Of a stretch of 64,000 nt of DNA, positions 44,408 through 53,601 are shown piece by piece (position 1 is the stretch's first letter; the number at the start of each line of letters is the position of its first letter). The stretch spans positions 46,001 through 110,000 of the forward strand of contig JACZWL010000003.1 in NCBI GenBank assembly GCA_022572185.1. The letters are read 5' to 3'. The stretch comes from Pseudomonadota bacterium (lineage in GTDB: Bacteria; Pseudomonadota; Gammaproteobacteria; Steroidobacterales; Woeseiaceae). The notes below the pieces were generated by a model that saw only the letters and a list, made by a program, of their open reading frames with translations, ran no database searches and was not told the DNA's origin. The position numbers and the translations under genes are program-made.

Positions 44408-44577
44408 AATGACTCTTTTTATTATTAAAGAGGTAACTGTGAATTCGGTAACCAGATACAAACTTATTATTATTGGATCTGGATCTTATTGTTGTTGTAA
44501 TTATTATTCTTCTGGCGTCTAAATCCTGTATGTATCGATCTTCCGGTTTCCGAGTCCAGTTACACTTCGCTTGGGCA
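44374..44577 (-). ncRNA. Putative sigma-54-dependent small RNA rich in A-R-N triplets
   Basis: Between the sigma-54 promoter and the first terminator lies a transcript of about 204 nt. Its middle holds AGAAUAAUAAUUACAACAAC (44510-44491), then CAAUAAUAAUAAG (44475-44463) and UUAAUAAUAAAAAG (44428-44415): runs of A-R-N triplets, the pattern bound by the distal face of Hfq. The arrangement recalls CrcZ/CrcY of Pseudomonas, sigma-54-driven decoy RNAs that titrate Hfq/Crc in catabolite control. Only a 19-codon reading without a ribosome site is present, so it is likely noncoding. Both boundaries are predicted, not measured. Confidence 0.6.
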
Positions 44578-44588
44578 TCTTATTAAAA

Positions 44589-44604
44589 GCAAGTCCTATG
44601 CCAA
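44589..44604 (-). promoter_or_regulatory. Sigma-54 (RpoN) promoter
   Basis: Reading leftward, TTGGCATAGGACTTGC has the -24 GG (44602-44601) and -12 GC (44590-44589) exactly 10 bp apart, and fits TGGCAC-N5-TTGCT except for one base. Transcription should start near 44577. Confidence 0.75.
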
Positions 44605-44639
44605 CAGCCCGTAAACCAATACAATTCAGTCGCTTATAA

Positions 44640-44658
44640 GGACTCCCGGGAAGAGTCC
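44640..44658. promoter_or_regulatory. Candidate enhancer dyad upstream of the sigma-54 promoter
   Basis: GGACTC (44640-44645) and GAGTCC (44653-44658) form a perfect 6-bp inverted repeat with a 7-bp spacer, centred about 70 bp upstream of the predicted start. That is a plausible place for a bacterial enhancer-binding protein. Confidence 0.4.
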
Positions 44659-44875
44659 CTTAAGAACCTGGTACTGATTGTAAAGAATTTCGACAGAATG
44701 CTGCAGACGCACATTTTTTGGTTGAAAAACAACAAGTTATAACTAACTGAATTGTCTATTATTTTTCGCACGAGTCCTTCGCCAGAACCGTTTTCACTGC
44801 CTGGGATTTGATGTTCTTATGTGTGACGCGGCATTTGCAGGAATACAGCTCGTCTAAATTGCACAGTTTGTCAAA

Positions 44876-46870
44876 TTATTCGACGTGCGCTACGCCGCGG
44901 GCACGCTCCAGAAGGCTTATCAGGCTGTAAAAACGACCGTTTCTGACCACGGCCACGATGTTCAGCGCGTCTGCGACCCTGGCTAAGGGGTCACCCGACA
45001 CCAGCACCATATCTGCGAGGGCTCCCTCGGCAATCCGCCCGATCTGGTTCTCGAGTCCCAGGACAACGGCCGGGTTGGCGCCCGTGGCCCGCAACACCTG
45101 GTCGCCGCTCAGACCGGCAGCGGCAAGCGCCCGCATCTCCGCGTGGAGCGCAAGTCCGGGCGGCAGGCCGCTCGGCTTGCTGCCCAGCATGATCGTCGAT
45201 GCAGACCCGGCGATGTTAGGGATTGACGAAAAGCGCCGCAGGGTCGACTCGCGTTTCCGCAAGAGCTTCGCCTGTCGCGAGCGAAACAGAGCGGCAATAC
45301 CTGGTGTGCCCGCATCGGCAAGCCCGGACACGAGTGCGATAGTGCCGGCCGCAGCCGGAATGTCCTGATAGCGATTACCCTTGGGCGAGGTTGGCAAGGC
45401 GTCCGTGCCGAGCAGCAGGTCTGCCCCCACGCTCAGACCGACTCTCCAGCTTTCGGCGAGTACCGGGATACCTTGTGCCTGCCATTCGGCGACAGCGGAG
45501 CGCCGGTCGGCGTCCGTCAGACCCGAGGATGGAATCGTCACAAACTGAAAGTCCTTATGGTCATCAGGTTTACTCTGCGCAATATCGCCCGCCCACAATA
45601 ATCTCGGTCCCGGAGCCTCTTCACCTTCCCACAGCAGAGGATCGTAATTCGCTCGGTAATCACTCGTGATCAGCGTTGTCACACCGTAACTGAGTAACTC
45701 AGCCCCATGGCTTTTTTGATCTCGGGAAGAAAGAGATGAGTAACTGTCGACGAAACCCGGGAGTATTGTCACGTTGCCGAGGTCGAGCACGGTTGCATCG
45801 GGCCATTCACGGCGGGTTGCCAATGCCGCGATACGAGGCCCGTCGATGAGCACATCGAGGTTGTGCCTGTATTCATTGCCTGTTCCGTCGAAGAGGCGGG
45901 CCGCGCGAATGACCAGTCTCGCGCTCGGTGGATTCATGAGCGGCAACTCGTTCTTCTTTGCCAGGCGGCCAGGCCGTGAGCCGGGTTGCCCGACGGTTGC
46001 ATAAAATACGACAGACTTCGCCTGCCGGTCGTCAAAGTCCCGTGTTTTGATGACGCCATCGGAGGTATAAAAAAGCCGTTTTCTGTCAAGCCAGCTAATC
46101 GGAGAGACGAAAAAGTCTTCCCCTGATACGAAATGCCTGACCAACGGCGGGTCGGAGAGAATCGCCATCTCGATAGTCAGGTCGCTGCCGGTTTGCCGAA
46201 GGAACGTGAGGAGGCTCCCATCCGGCCGCCACGATGGCGCCGACAAGGGTTCGGTCGAGACCACTATTTCATGCGCCGGCTGACCATGGCGCCGCAGAAC
46301 CAGCGACCAATGATTGTCGTATCGCCGGATATAGGCCAGGTGTCGGCCGTCGGCCGACCAGACCGGCTCTGTTTCATCTCCGGCGTGGTTCGAAATCCGC
46401 CAGCTCAGGCCGGTCGGGAGGTCGGTTTCCCAGATATCGAAGCCACTGGTTCCCCTGGCCGATGAAAATACGATCCTTTCTCCGTCCGGATGCCACTCCG
46501 GGTGCTGATCGAAATACATCGCGTCGCTGATCTTTGATGACTTCGCGCCGTCCAGGTCGATCGTCCAGATCTTGCTCTTGCCGGCACTTTGGGTCTGATA
46601 CAGGATCTGGCTCCCGTCAGGGGACCAACGCGGGCGCGCGGCCGGCAGCAGGTTGTCGCTTAATATCTTCGCCTGACCGCCGTCGGCCGGCACAATCCAG
46701 ATACTTCCAAGCAGGTCGATGGCCAGACGGCCGTCGAGGGCAGAGACGTCGGCGGCGAGATTGGTGCCTTGCGACAAAACCATCTCCGCCTCGGCAGGTG
46801 CAGCGCATGCGATCAGGAACAGCAGGCTTCGCCAATTTCGGCAGACGAAAAAATCAGCCACTACGTTCAA
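44876..46870 (-). CDS. Exported PD40 beta-propeller/amidohydrolase-like fusion lacking the HxH metal motif
   Basis: This 664-residue protein has a signal peptide (about 1-28, ending near PAEA), a TolB-like PD40/WD40-like propeller (about 30-310, repeats such as RPRWSPDGSQILYQT, HPEWHPDGERIVFSS, PVWSADGRHLAYI, PSWRPDGSLLTFL), and an imidazolonepropionase-like amidohydrolase domain (about 320-664). Where the family has PGxxDxHxH this protein has LPGFVDSYSSL, so both first metal ligands are missing; LLLGTDALP keeps the late Asp. It may be a non-catalytic relative. It overlaps the CPXCG gene by 17 bp, following pdxH. Confidence 0.82.
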   Translation of the reverse strand: MNVVADFFVCRNWRSLLFLIACAAPAEAEMVLSQGTNLAADVSALDGRLAIDLLGSIWIVPADGGQAKILSDNLLPAARPRWSPDGSQILYQTQSAGKSKIWTIDLDGAKSSKISDAMYFDQHPEWHPDGERIVFSSARGTSGFDIWETDLPTGLSWRISNHAGDETEPVWSADGRHLAYIRRYDNHWSLVLRRHGQPAHEIVVSTEPLSAPSWRPDGSLLTFLRQTGSDLTIEMAILSDPPLVRHFVSGEDFFVSPISWLDRKRLFYTSDGVIKTRDFDDRQAKSVVFYATVGQPGSRPGRLAKKNELPLMNPPSARLVIRAARLFDGTGNEYRHNLDVLIDGPRIAALATRREWPDATVLDLGNVTILPGFVDSYSSLSSRDQKSHGAELLSYGVTTLITSDYRANYDPLLWEGEEAPGPRLLWAGDIAQSKPDDHKDFQFVTIPSSGLTDADRRSAVAEWQAQGIPVLAESWRVGLSVGADLLLGTDALPTSPKGNRYQDIPAAAGTIALVSGLADAGTPGIAALFRSRQAKLLRKRESTLRRFSSIPNIAGSASTIMLGSKPSGLPPGLALHAEMRALAAAGLSGDQVLRATGANPAVVLGLENQIGRIAEGALADMVLVSGDPLARVADALNIVAVVRNGRFYSLISLLERARGVAHVE

Positions 46871-47045
46871 CCTTCAAGTGCAGGAGTTCTGCGTCGCTGA
46901 CCTCGAAGCCGATCTGCATGGGCTGACAGCAAATCTGGCAGTCTTCAATGTACGTTTGTTCGCCGGCCGACAGATCGAGAACAATACTCATTAATTCCGC
47001 ACAGTATGGGCATTTGATCGTACATTCCGGAAGCCAGTCAGTCAT
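46854..47045 (-). CDS. CPXCG motif-containing cysteine-rich protein
   Basis: This 63-residue protein has two CxxC-type pairs, CPYC and DCQICCQPM, separated by about 24 residues with an acidic helix, the pattern of the small CPXCG family. It probably binds zinc; its function is unknown. It lies 13 bp after pdxH and its 3' end overlaps the start of the propeller-amidohydrolase gene, so the three form an operon. Confidence 0.85.
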   Translation of the reverse strand: MTDWLPECTIKCPYCAELMSIVLDLSAGEQTYIEDCQICCQPMQIGFEVSDAELLHLKVERSG

Positions 47046-47058
47046 GAGTTTGCGCAGT

Positions 47059-47757
47059 TCAGGGTTGCAGGCGCGTGCCGACCCATGGTGTCACATTGAA
47101 CGTGTGTTCGGACGCCCTGATGAGTTCCCGTTTCCACGCCCCACGATCATGAATTCTGTCCTTGCCTTCAATCCATAACTCGATTGCCGATGCCCAAAAG
47201 CGTATGCCGCCCCAGTGTGGCGGGCGCTCGATCGTCGGCTGCTCCGTACCCCTGAGTGACAGCAGATCATCAGACAGCGACAAGCCAAGTCGGGCGGCCC
47301 GTTCTCTTAGTTGCACAATCAAATCTTCGCGTGATGCCAGCACCTCGCTTTGGTCACTACCCCATGCGCCGAGTTGGCTGCCCCAGTCGCGCGTTGTGAA
47401 GTAAGCATCACTTTCTGCTTCCGGAGAGCGAACAGCAAGCCCCTCGATGCGAATTTGTCGGCCAAGTGCATCCCAATGAAACACCGCTGCAACCTTGGCA
47501 CATTGCTCCAGGTCTTTCACTTTTCTTGAGTTGTAATTGGTGTAGAAGACAAGGTAGCCGGGGTCTGGTATGAATTCCTTGCAGAGCACGACGCGCGCGG
47601 ACGGATTGGCATCGGCATCCACGGTGACCAAAGTCATGGAATTCGGATTCCGCTGTATCTCGCTCGCCGTCGCTTCCTTGATCCAGGCGTCGGCCCAATG
47701 CATAGGATCGGCCGGCAGCTCGTCAGGCAGACGGTCCGCATACTTTGGGTTACTCAA
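47059..47757 (-). CDS. pdxH: Pyridoxamine 5'-phosphate oxidase
   Basis: This 232-residue FMN enzyme oxidises pyridoxamine- or pyridoxine-5'-phosphate to PLP. Motifs: MTLVTVDADANPSARVVLCKEF, FYTNYNSRKVKDLEQ (FMN phosphate site), VFHWDALGRQIRIEGLA, PHWGGIRFWASAIELWIEGKDRIHDR and the C-terminal WVGTRLQP. Gln replaces the usual Ala/Ser in the RLxP ending. The likely start is TTG 47757, with GGAG seven bases upstream. PLP produced here serves rocD and is balanced by YggS, both in this window. Confidence 0.95.
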   Translation of the reverse strand: MSNPKYADRLPDELPADPMHWADAWIKEATASEIQRNPNSMTLVTVDADANPSARVVLCKEFIPDPGYLVFYTNYNSRKVKDLEQCAKVAAVFHWDALGRQIRIEGLAVRSPEAESDAYFTTRDWGSQLGAWGSDQSEVLASREDLIVQLRERAARLGLSLSDDLLSLRGTEQPTIERPPHWGGIRFWASAIELWIEGKDRIHDRGAWKRELIRASEHTFNVTPWVGTRLQP

Positions 47758-47827
47758 GCCCTACTCCAGGTGATTCAGTCATGCAATACGCAGGATCGCC
47801 GCAGACTATCAGACCGGATGTTGTGTA

Positions 47828-49351
47828 TCACCCCGAAATAAAGGTGCCGCCTTCACGCCTCGGGTCGGCAGCGACTTCGAATCCCGCTTGCGCATCGAAA
47901 TGAGCTGCGCCGACGCCGCCAAAGTACATGCTGATAGAAGGATAAAGCGTAACTGGAATGCCGAGTTCCGGCATATCCAGGCCCGGTTCCACGGCGAGAT
48001 TCATGCCATCGTCCGAAATCTCAAGATGAGCACGCGGGTGTGCGACGGCGTCCGCGAGTGGCAGGCCGATTTGCAGGAAGTTGACGAGGAACTGGTGCAG
48101 GGCCGTCGTAATACGGTCGGCGCCAGGCGAACCCATGGCCAGCACCTGGTGACCGGTTCGTGCCACCCCGGGCGCCATGTTGGAAGGCAGACGTTTGCCC
48201 GGCGGCCCGGCTTCGAGCCCCTTGCGGTTCAGCTCGAGTTCGCCGAGGCAGTTGTTCAGCCACAACCCCGTGCCTGCCGGCATTTCACCGGAACCATAGC
48301 CGGACGATGCTGTTATGGCGCAGGCCATGCCCGTGTCATCGACAACAGATGTGTGCACCGTCGAGGCGGATGAATACTGACTCAGCAATTGACCCGACCT
48401 CACCTGCTCGAGCAGCTTTGCTACTTCCCCGGCGACGTCTTCGGCAAGGTCCAAATGGATTTTTCGATAGGAAAGCGCCGCGCGTTGCACGGACACCAGG
48501 TATCGCAAGGTCTCGTCGTTCCACTGACTTACCGGCTTGTCCTGGAACGCCAGCAGCATGGCTGCCAATACTGCGCCGCCAACTGCAGGCGGTGGATTGG
48601 TCGCAATGCGCCAGGCGCCAAGGTCGGAACAAAGAGAGGGTCGCATTATTGGCTTATAGCTTTGCAGGTCTTCAAGCGTTAGCGCACCCCCTGAATTCCG
48701 GACGTGATCGGCGATGCGGCTTGCGATCTCGCCCTCGTAGAAAATGCGGCTCCCTTCGCTCGCGATCGCGGTCAGGCTGTCGGCGAGGTGAGGAACAACA
48801 ATGTTACTTCGCACATGGCGAAGCGTACCGTCTCCTTCGTGCAGCGCCGTATCACCGTCTTCGCTTCGGCCGAAGACGACCTCCCCGGAATATTGCAGGT
48901 AGTAATGACAGGCCGCCGATAGTGGAAACCCCGTTCTGGCTGCGCGTATGGCGGGATCGAGCAGGCGCTGCCAGCCTACTTTCCCGAATTGCTGCCACGC
49001 CCGGTCCAATGCAGCAAGTGATCCGGGCACGGCCACGGATCCCGGGCCAACGAGCGTCTCGATGCCGCCGCCATAGTCCATGGAAACGGGCACGGCGCCA
49101 CTGATTGTAAATCCGGGCGCCAGTCCCTTGCCTGGTACTGTGACATTGCCGTCGATGGTGATTGGATCGGAATCGGGCGGCCAGACGGTGACGTAGGCGC
49201 TGCCGGCCAGGGCACACACACCCGGCTCGGTGTTGACTGAAAATATTGCTGCGGCGACAGCACAATCGACTGCATTACCGCCGGCATCGGCGACTTCGGC
49301 TGCGGCGTCAGCGGCAAGCTGCGAAGTCGTTGCGACAGCGACTCTAGGCAT
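47828..49351 (-). CDS. Gamma-glutamyltransferase family protein
   Basis: This 507-residue Ntn-hydrolase precursor shows AADAAAEVADAGGNAVDCAVAAA, GPGSVAVPGSLAALDRAW, and the self-cleavage region SASTVHTSVVDD with the nucleophile Thr (about residue 331); canonical members read T-T-H-x-S where this has T-V-H-T-S. The small subunit holds SSGYGSG and PSNMAPGVA. GGTs hydrolyse glutathione and its conjugates. No signal peptide is seen, unlike most periplasmic GGTs, so it may be cytoplasmic. ATG 49351 is preferred; GTG 49360 is possible. Confidence 0.85.
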   Translation of the reverse strand: MPRVAVATTSQLAADAAAEVADAGGNAVDCAVAAAIFSVNTEPGVCALAGSAYVTVWPPDSDPITIDGNVTVPGKGLAPGFTISGAVPVSMDYGGGIETLVGPGSVAVPGSLAALDRAWQQFGKVGWQRLLDPAIRAARTGFPLSAACHYYLQYSGEVVFGRSEDGDTALHEGDGTLRHVRSNIVVPHLADSLTAIASEGSRIFYEGEIASRIADHVRNSGGALTLEDLQSYKPIMRPSLCSDLGAWRIATNPPPAVGGAVLAAMLLAFQDKPVSQWNDETLRYLVSVQRAALSYRKIHLDLAEDVAGEVAKLLEQVRSGQLLSQYSSASTVHTSVVDDTGMACAITASSGYGSGEMPAGTGLWLNNCLGELELNRKGLEAGPPGKRLPSNMAPGVARTGHQVLAMGSPGADRITTALHQFLVNFLQIGLPLADAVAHPRAHLEISDDGMNLAVEPGLDMPELGIPVTLYPSISMYFGGVGAAHFDAQAGFEVAADPRREGGTFISG

Positions 49352-49392
49352 CGCGGTCACCGAAACTTACTTGCAGCAACGGTAGCTCGCGG

Positions 49393-50526
<1,134 letters not shown>

Positions 50527-50539
50527 TTATTGGCTCACT

Positions 50540-50576
50540 CGCCGATAGTCGCATTTTGTGCGCCGATAGTCGCATT
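50540..50576. repeat. Tandem 16-bp direct repeats upstream of adhC
   Basis: CGCCGATAGTCGCATT occurs at 50540-50555 and again at 50561-50576, exactly 21 bp apart, two helical turns. The copies lie 38-74 bp before the adhC ATG. Such spacing fits a dimeric activator with direct half-sites, such as AraC-type. This and the following 200 bp hold no other gene. Confidence 0.75.
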
Positions 50577-50775
50577 ATCGGCAAGCACGTAGTTAGGAGT
50601 CTTCGCAGGGCCTTTGACGCGACCGGCATTCTGCGCTTCAGGGGGATCTGGCCGCGCGATCCATGACCTGTTCAGCCGACGTTCATATATTCAATAAAAA
50701 CAAGAACTTGAGTTCAGCCTCGATTCATCTCCCGGGCAGTAATCTGTGCCTGCACTGTCAGAAAAGGAGTCAGTC

Positions 50776-51090
50776 ATGAAACGCTTGGTCTGGTCACTGG
50801 TTCTCACGAGCACCCTGTTCGTCACCGGGCTGCCCGAGGCTTCAGCACAGGGGAGTCACGATGGAGTCTATGGCGGCTATGGCAGGGTCTACGTTGTCAG
50901 GCACGGCCACCATTATCCCGGGTGGTTGCGGCGACATAATGATTTTCATCGCTGGTATCGGCGGAGCCACTACCGCCACGACTCTTATCTGAGCTGGCTC
51001 CGGCTTTTTGATATTTATCATTACGAACGAAAGTATCATCGGTCTTATCGATACCATGACCATCATCGCGAACACCATCGTCATTGGTAA
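50776..51090 (+). CDS. Small exported His/Tyr/Arg-rich protein
   Basis: This 104-residue protein begins with a clear signal peptide (MKRLVWSLVLTSTLFVTG..., cut near ASAQ) and continues with a strongly basic, His-rich mature part of about 80 residues, with about 16 His and many Tyr, Arg and Trp (for example HRSYRYHDHHREHHRHW at the end). AAAAGGAG precedes the ATG at 50776. It resembles no family I can name with certainty. His-rich exported peptides can bind nickel, copper or zinc; that role is only suggested by composition. Confidence 0.7.
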   Translation: MKRLVWSLVLTSTLFVTGLPEASAQGSHDGVYGGYGRVYVVRHGHHYPGWLRRHNDFHRWYRRSHYRHDSYLSWLRLFDIYHYERKYHRSYRYHDHHREHHRHW

Positions 51091-51097
51091 AGGGATG

Positions 51098-51167
51098 TCG
51101 CCGGCAATGCGGGCTCCTGACAGGGCATCTGACGCCTGCTGTTGGAGCCCGCACTTCGAGCCGGTGA
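51098..51167. repeat. Palindromic element after the His-rich gene
   Basis: TCGCCGGC (51098-51105)/GCCGGTGA (51160-51167) enclose the perfect pair TGCGGGCTCC (51108-51117)/GGAGCCCGCA (51144-51153). No U-tract follows, so it is not a typical terminator. It may act as a REP-like or RNA-stabilising hairpin. Confidence 0.6.
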
Positions 51168-51247
51168 TGGTGAGTCTTCTGTTATCCCCCCGTCTCCTGT
51201 AAAACGTCACTCATCGCTAAGCAGGCTTTACGGACTCAAGACCAGCA

Positions 51248-52333
51248 ATGAACCTCGACGAATTACGCAGCAATATTTCATCAATCGACGAACGTCTGCT
51301 CGAGCTGATCGCCCAGCGACAGCAGCTAGTGGGCGAGATCGGACGGAGCAAGCAAGCCACGGGTCGTGCAACCCGCGACTTCGAGCGGGAGAAAGACGTT
51401 CTCGACATGGCGAGGCAAAAGGCAGAAGCAATGTCGATAGACCCGAATATTGCCGAGGAAATTATGCGGACGCTGATTCGGTCATCGCTCACGAGTCAGG
51501 AGCGAGATCGCGTCGTCGCGGAAGGGAAAGGCAACGGTCGGCGGGTGCTGGTCATTGGCGGTGCCGGCAAGATGGGCGCCTGGTTTGTTGACTTCTTTAC
51601 TTCCCAGGGATTCGCTACAAGTGTCGCTGACCCCGGCATCGAATCCGGTCCGGGCCGATTCTCCGACTGGCAGGAAGCCGGTATCGACTATGACGTTATC
51701 GTCGTTGCGACGCCGTTGGCAGTGAGCGGTCAAATACTGGCGGAATTGGCGGAGCGCAAACCCGAGGGTCTTATCTTCGACATCGGCTCGCTGAAGACGC
51801 CGTTGCGCAACGGGCTTGAGCGGTTGAAAGACGCCGGCTGCCGTGTAGCGTCGCTGCACCCGATGTTCGGCCCGGAAACAGAGCTGCTGTCCGGGCGCCA
51901 TCTCATCTTCGTTGATGCCGGTTGCGAAGAAGCGACCGCCGCTGCCAAGGAACTGTTTTCAGCGACAATGGTGGATGAACTTGATATGGATCTGGACGAT
52001 CACGACCGCCTCATCGCTTACGTGCTCGGCTTGTCTCACGCCCTCAATATCGCCTTTTTTTCGGCGCTTGCCGACAGTGGTGAGGCCGTGCCGAAGCTGG
52101 CACAGATTTCATCGACGACGTTCGACGCGCAGCTTCTTGTATCCGCGCTGGTGGCGCAGGACAACCCCTATCTGTATTTCGAGATCCAGAACCTGAACAA
52201 ATTTGGTCTTGGATCCCTGGATGCCCTCTGCGAATCCGCCAACAAGATACGGCAACTTGTTGCGGACGGTGACGAGGCGGGCTTTGTCGAGCTGATGAAT
52301 AAAGGGCGTGATTACCTCGCGATGCGCCGATAA
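51248..52333 (+). CDS. tyrA: Bifunctional chorismate mutase/prephenate dehydrogenase
   Basis: This 361-residue fusion has an AroQ chorismate mutase domain (about 1-85; LDELRSNISSIDERLLELIAQRQQLVGEIGRSK) and a prephenate dehydrogenase domain (about 98-361; VLVIGGAGKMGAWFVDFF, FDIGSLKTPL, LHPMFGPET, DHDRLIAYVLGLSHALNIAFF). It makes 4-hydroxyphenylpyruvate for tyrosine. The T-protein fusion is typical of enteric and some other gammaproteobacteria, whereas pseudomonads usually have a separate cyclohexadienyl dehydrogenase. The ATG at 51248 has only a weak ribosome site. Confidence 0.94.
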   Translation: MNLDELRSNISSIDERLLELIAQRQQLVGEIGRSKQATGRATRDFEREKDVLDMARQKAEAMSIDPNIAEEIMRTLIRSSLTSQERDRVVAEGKGNGRRVLVIGGAGKMGAWFVDFFTSQGFATSVADPGIESGPGRFSDWQEAGIDYDVIVVATPLAVSGQILAELAERKPEGLIFDIGSLKTPLRNGLERLKDAGCRVASLHPMFGPETELLSGRHLIFVDAGCEEATAAAKELFSATMVDELDMDLDDHDRLIAYVLGLSHALNIAFFSALADSGEAVPKLAQISSTTFDAQLLVSALVAQDNPYLYFEIQNLNKFGLGSLDALCESANKIRQLVADGDEAGFVELMNKGRDYLAMRR

Positions 52334-52475
52334 GCAAAAAATGCGGACTCAGCCAATAAGTCGTTTATCCGATTCGTCGCAGCTTTTGCTGCCAGCTGTA
52401 GGCCGGAACAGCGACGTGCGCCCGGCTTTTTGGTAAAAGGCCTACCCTGGAGAGACTACAAGCGAATCGGCCAAC

Positions 52476-53591
52476 ATGGGAAACAACAAAGACACGTCAG
52501 CAGAGCTGCAACAGTTACGCAGGCAGTTAAGCGAGCTGCATGACGAAGTCGCCAGGAACGACGGGATTCTGCGCAAGTCCCAGGAGCGGGAGCTTGCGCT
52601 GCTACAGGCTGGCGATCTTCGCGCCCTGTTTCGGACGATGGTCATTGGACTTGCCGACAGCTTTGGCCTTGCGCAAGTCACCGTCGTGATTTTCGATCCC
52701 GACCACGACCTTCGCCACCTGCTGGTTGCCGGTGGCACGCAGCCGGGGGATCTGCCGGGTTTGATGTTTGTCGATACCCTGGCAGGGCTGGCGCCGCAAT
52801 ATGTTTCACTGCAAAAACCGTGGCTCGGGCAGTACTCGGCGCCGGATCACCAGCTTATTTTTCCGGCCAGGGATGATATTGCGAGTATCGCGATGATTCC
52901 GCTGGTACATAAGGAGAGAGTGGTAGGCAGCCTGAATTTTGGCAGTAATGTCGGTTCCCGGTTTACGCGTGAACATGCCACGGACTTTTTCAAGCACCTG
53001 AGCATCATCGCGTCATTTGCACTCGAAAACGCCGTGAACAGGGCGCGCCTTCGCCGCAGCGGATTCACGGACGTGCTGACCGGCTGGAATAACCGGCGGT
53101 ATCTGCAGGTCCGACTGGGGGAGGAGCTCGCGCGCGCAAGGCGGGACGGCAGCAATCTCGTTTGCCTGATGATCGATATTGATCACTTCAAGCGGGTCAA
53201 TGATACCCACGGCCATGCTGCCGGCGACGAAGTGCTTATCGAACTTGCGCAGAGAATTGAGTCGGAAGTACGGGCCAGCGATGTGGCCGCAAGATACGGT
53301 GGCGAGGAATTTGTCGTCTTGTTACCGAACACGGACACAGACTCAGGTGTCCTGCTCGCGGAGCGCATACGCCGCTCCATTTCTTCAGCGCCGATCAAGC
53401 TTCGGTACGACGGGCCTGTGACGATTACCGCATCTATCGGCATCGCGGGTATCGCGCCGGACCAGGTAGACGATGAACTCAAAACAATCGGCGAGGCGTT
53501 GATAGCCCGTGCCGACGTTGCATTGTACGCGGCCAAGGCCGCAGGGCGGGATCAGGTCGCCGTTGACTCTGTCAATGCCGCGGTCGCCTGA
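52476..53591 (+). CDS. Diguanylate cyclase with DUF484/GAF-like sensor domain
   Basis: This 371-residue protein has an N-terminal coiled coil (about 5-45), a GAF/DUF484-like domain (about 45-190; HKERVVGSLNFGSNVGSRFTREHATDFFKHLS), and a GGDEF domain (about 200-365). The active site reads ARYGGEEFVVLLP; the inhibitory I-site RASD lies five residues before it, so product inhibition by c-di-GMP is expected. No membrane segment is seen. c-di-GMP production is relevant to the pilus genes at 14-33 kb, but no direct link is visible. Confidence 0.92.
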   Translation: MGNNKDTSAELQQLRRQLSELHDEVARNDGILRKSQERELALLQAGDLRALFRTMVIGLADSFGLAQVTVVIFDPDHDLRHLLVAGGTQPGDLPGLMFVDTLAGLAPQYVSLQKPWLGQYSAPDHQLIFPARDDIASIAMIPLVHKERVVGSLNFGSNVGSRFTREHATDFFKHLSIIASFALENAVNRARLRRSGFTDVLTGWNNRRYLQVRLGEELARARRDGSNLVCLMIDIDHFKRVNDTHGHAAGDEVLIELAQRIESEVRASDVAARYGGEEFVVLLPNTDTDSGVLLAERIRRSISSAPIKLRYDGPVTITASIGIAGIAPDQVDDELKTIGEALIARADVALYAAKAAGRDQVAVDSVNAAVA

Positions 53592-53601
53592 GACTTCACC
53601 A

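Larger units (their letters stand above)
44132..44875. other. AT-rich intergenic region holding a putative small RNA gene
   Basis: About 744 bp with no supported protein gene and visibly lower GC than the neighbours. From right to left it contains a dyad (44640-44658), a sigma-54 promoter, a putative small RNA (44577-44374) and two tandem terminators. The stretches 44132-44330 and 44660-44875 hold nothing I can name. Confidence 0.6.

Noticed and set aside
44519..44578. Short 19-codon frame at the 5' end of the putative small RNA (MPKRSVTGLGNRKIDTYRI)
   Set aside because: It begins at or before the predicted transcription start, so there is no room for a ribosome site, and it has no recognisable features.
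44132..44875. A PEP-CTERM/exosortase target gene downstream of the sigma-54 promoter
   Set aside because: Some exosortase systems use RpoN promoters with long leaders, but no sorting-signal protein follows; the transcript meets two terminators first.
48160..49104. 314-codon open frame antisense to the gamma-glutamyltransferase
   Set aside because: The product is a low-information Arg/Pro-rich sequence typical of a shadow frame in GC-rich DNA.
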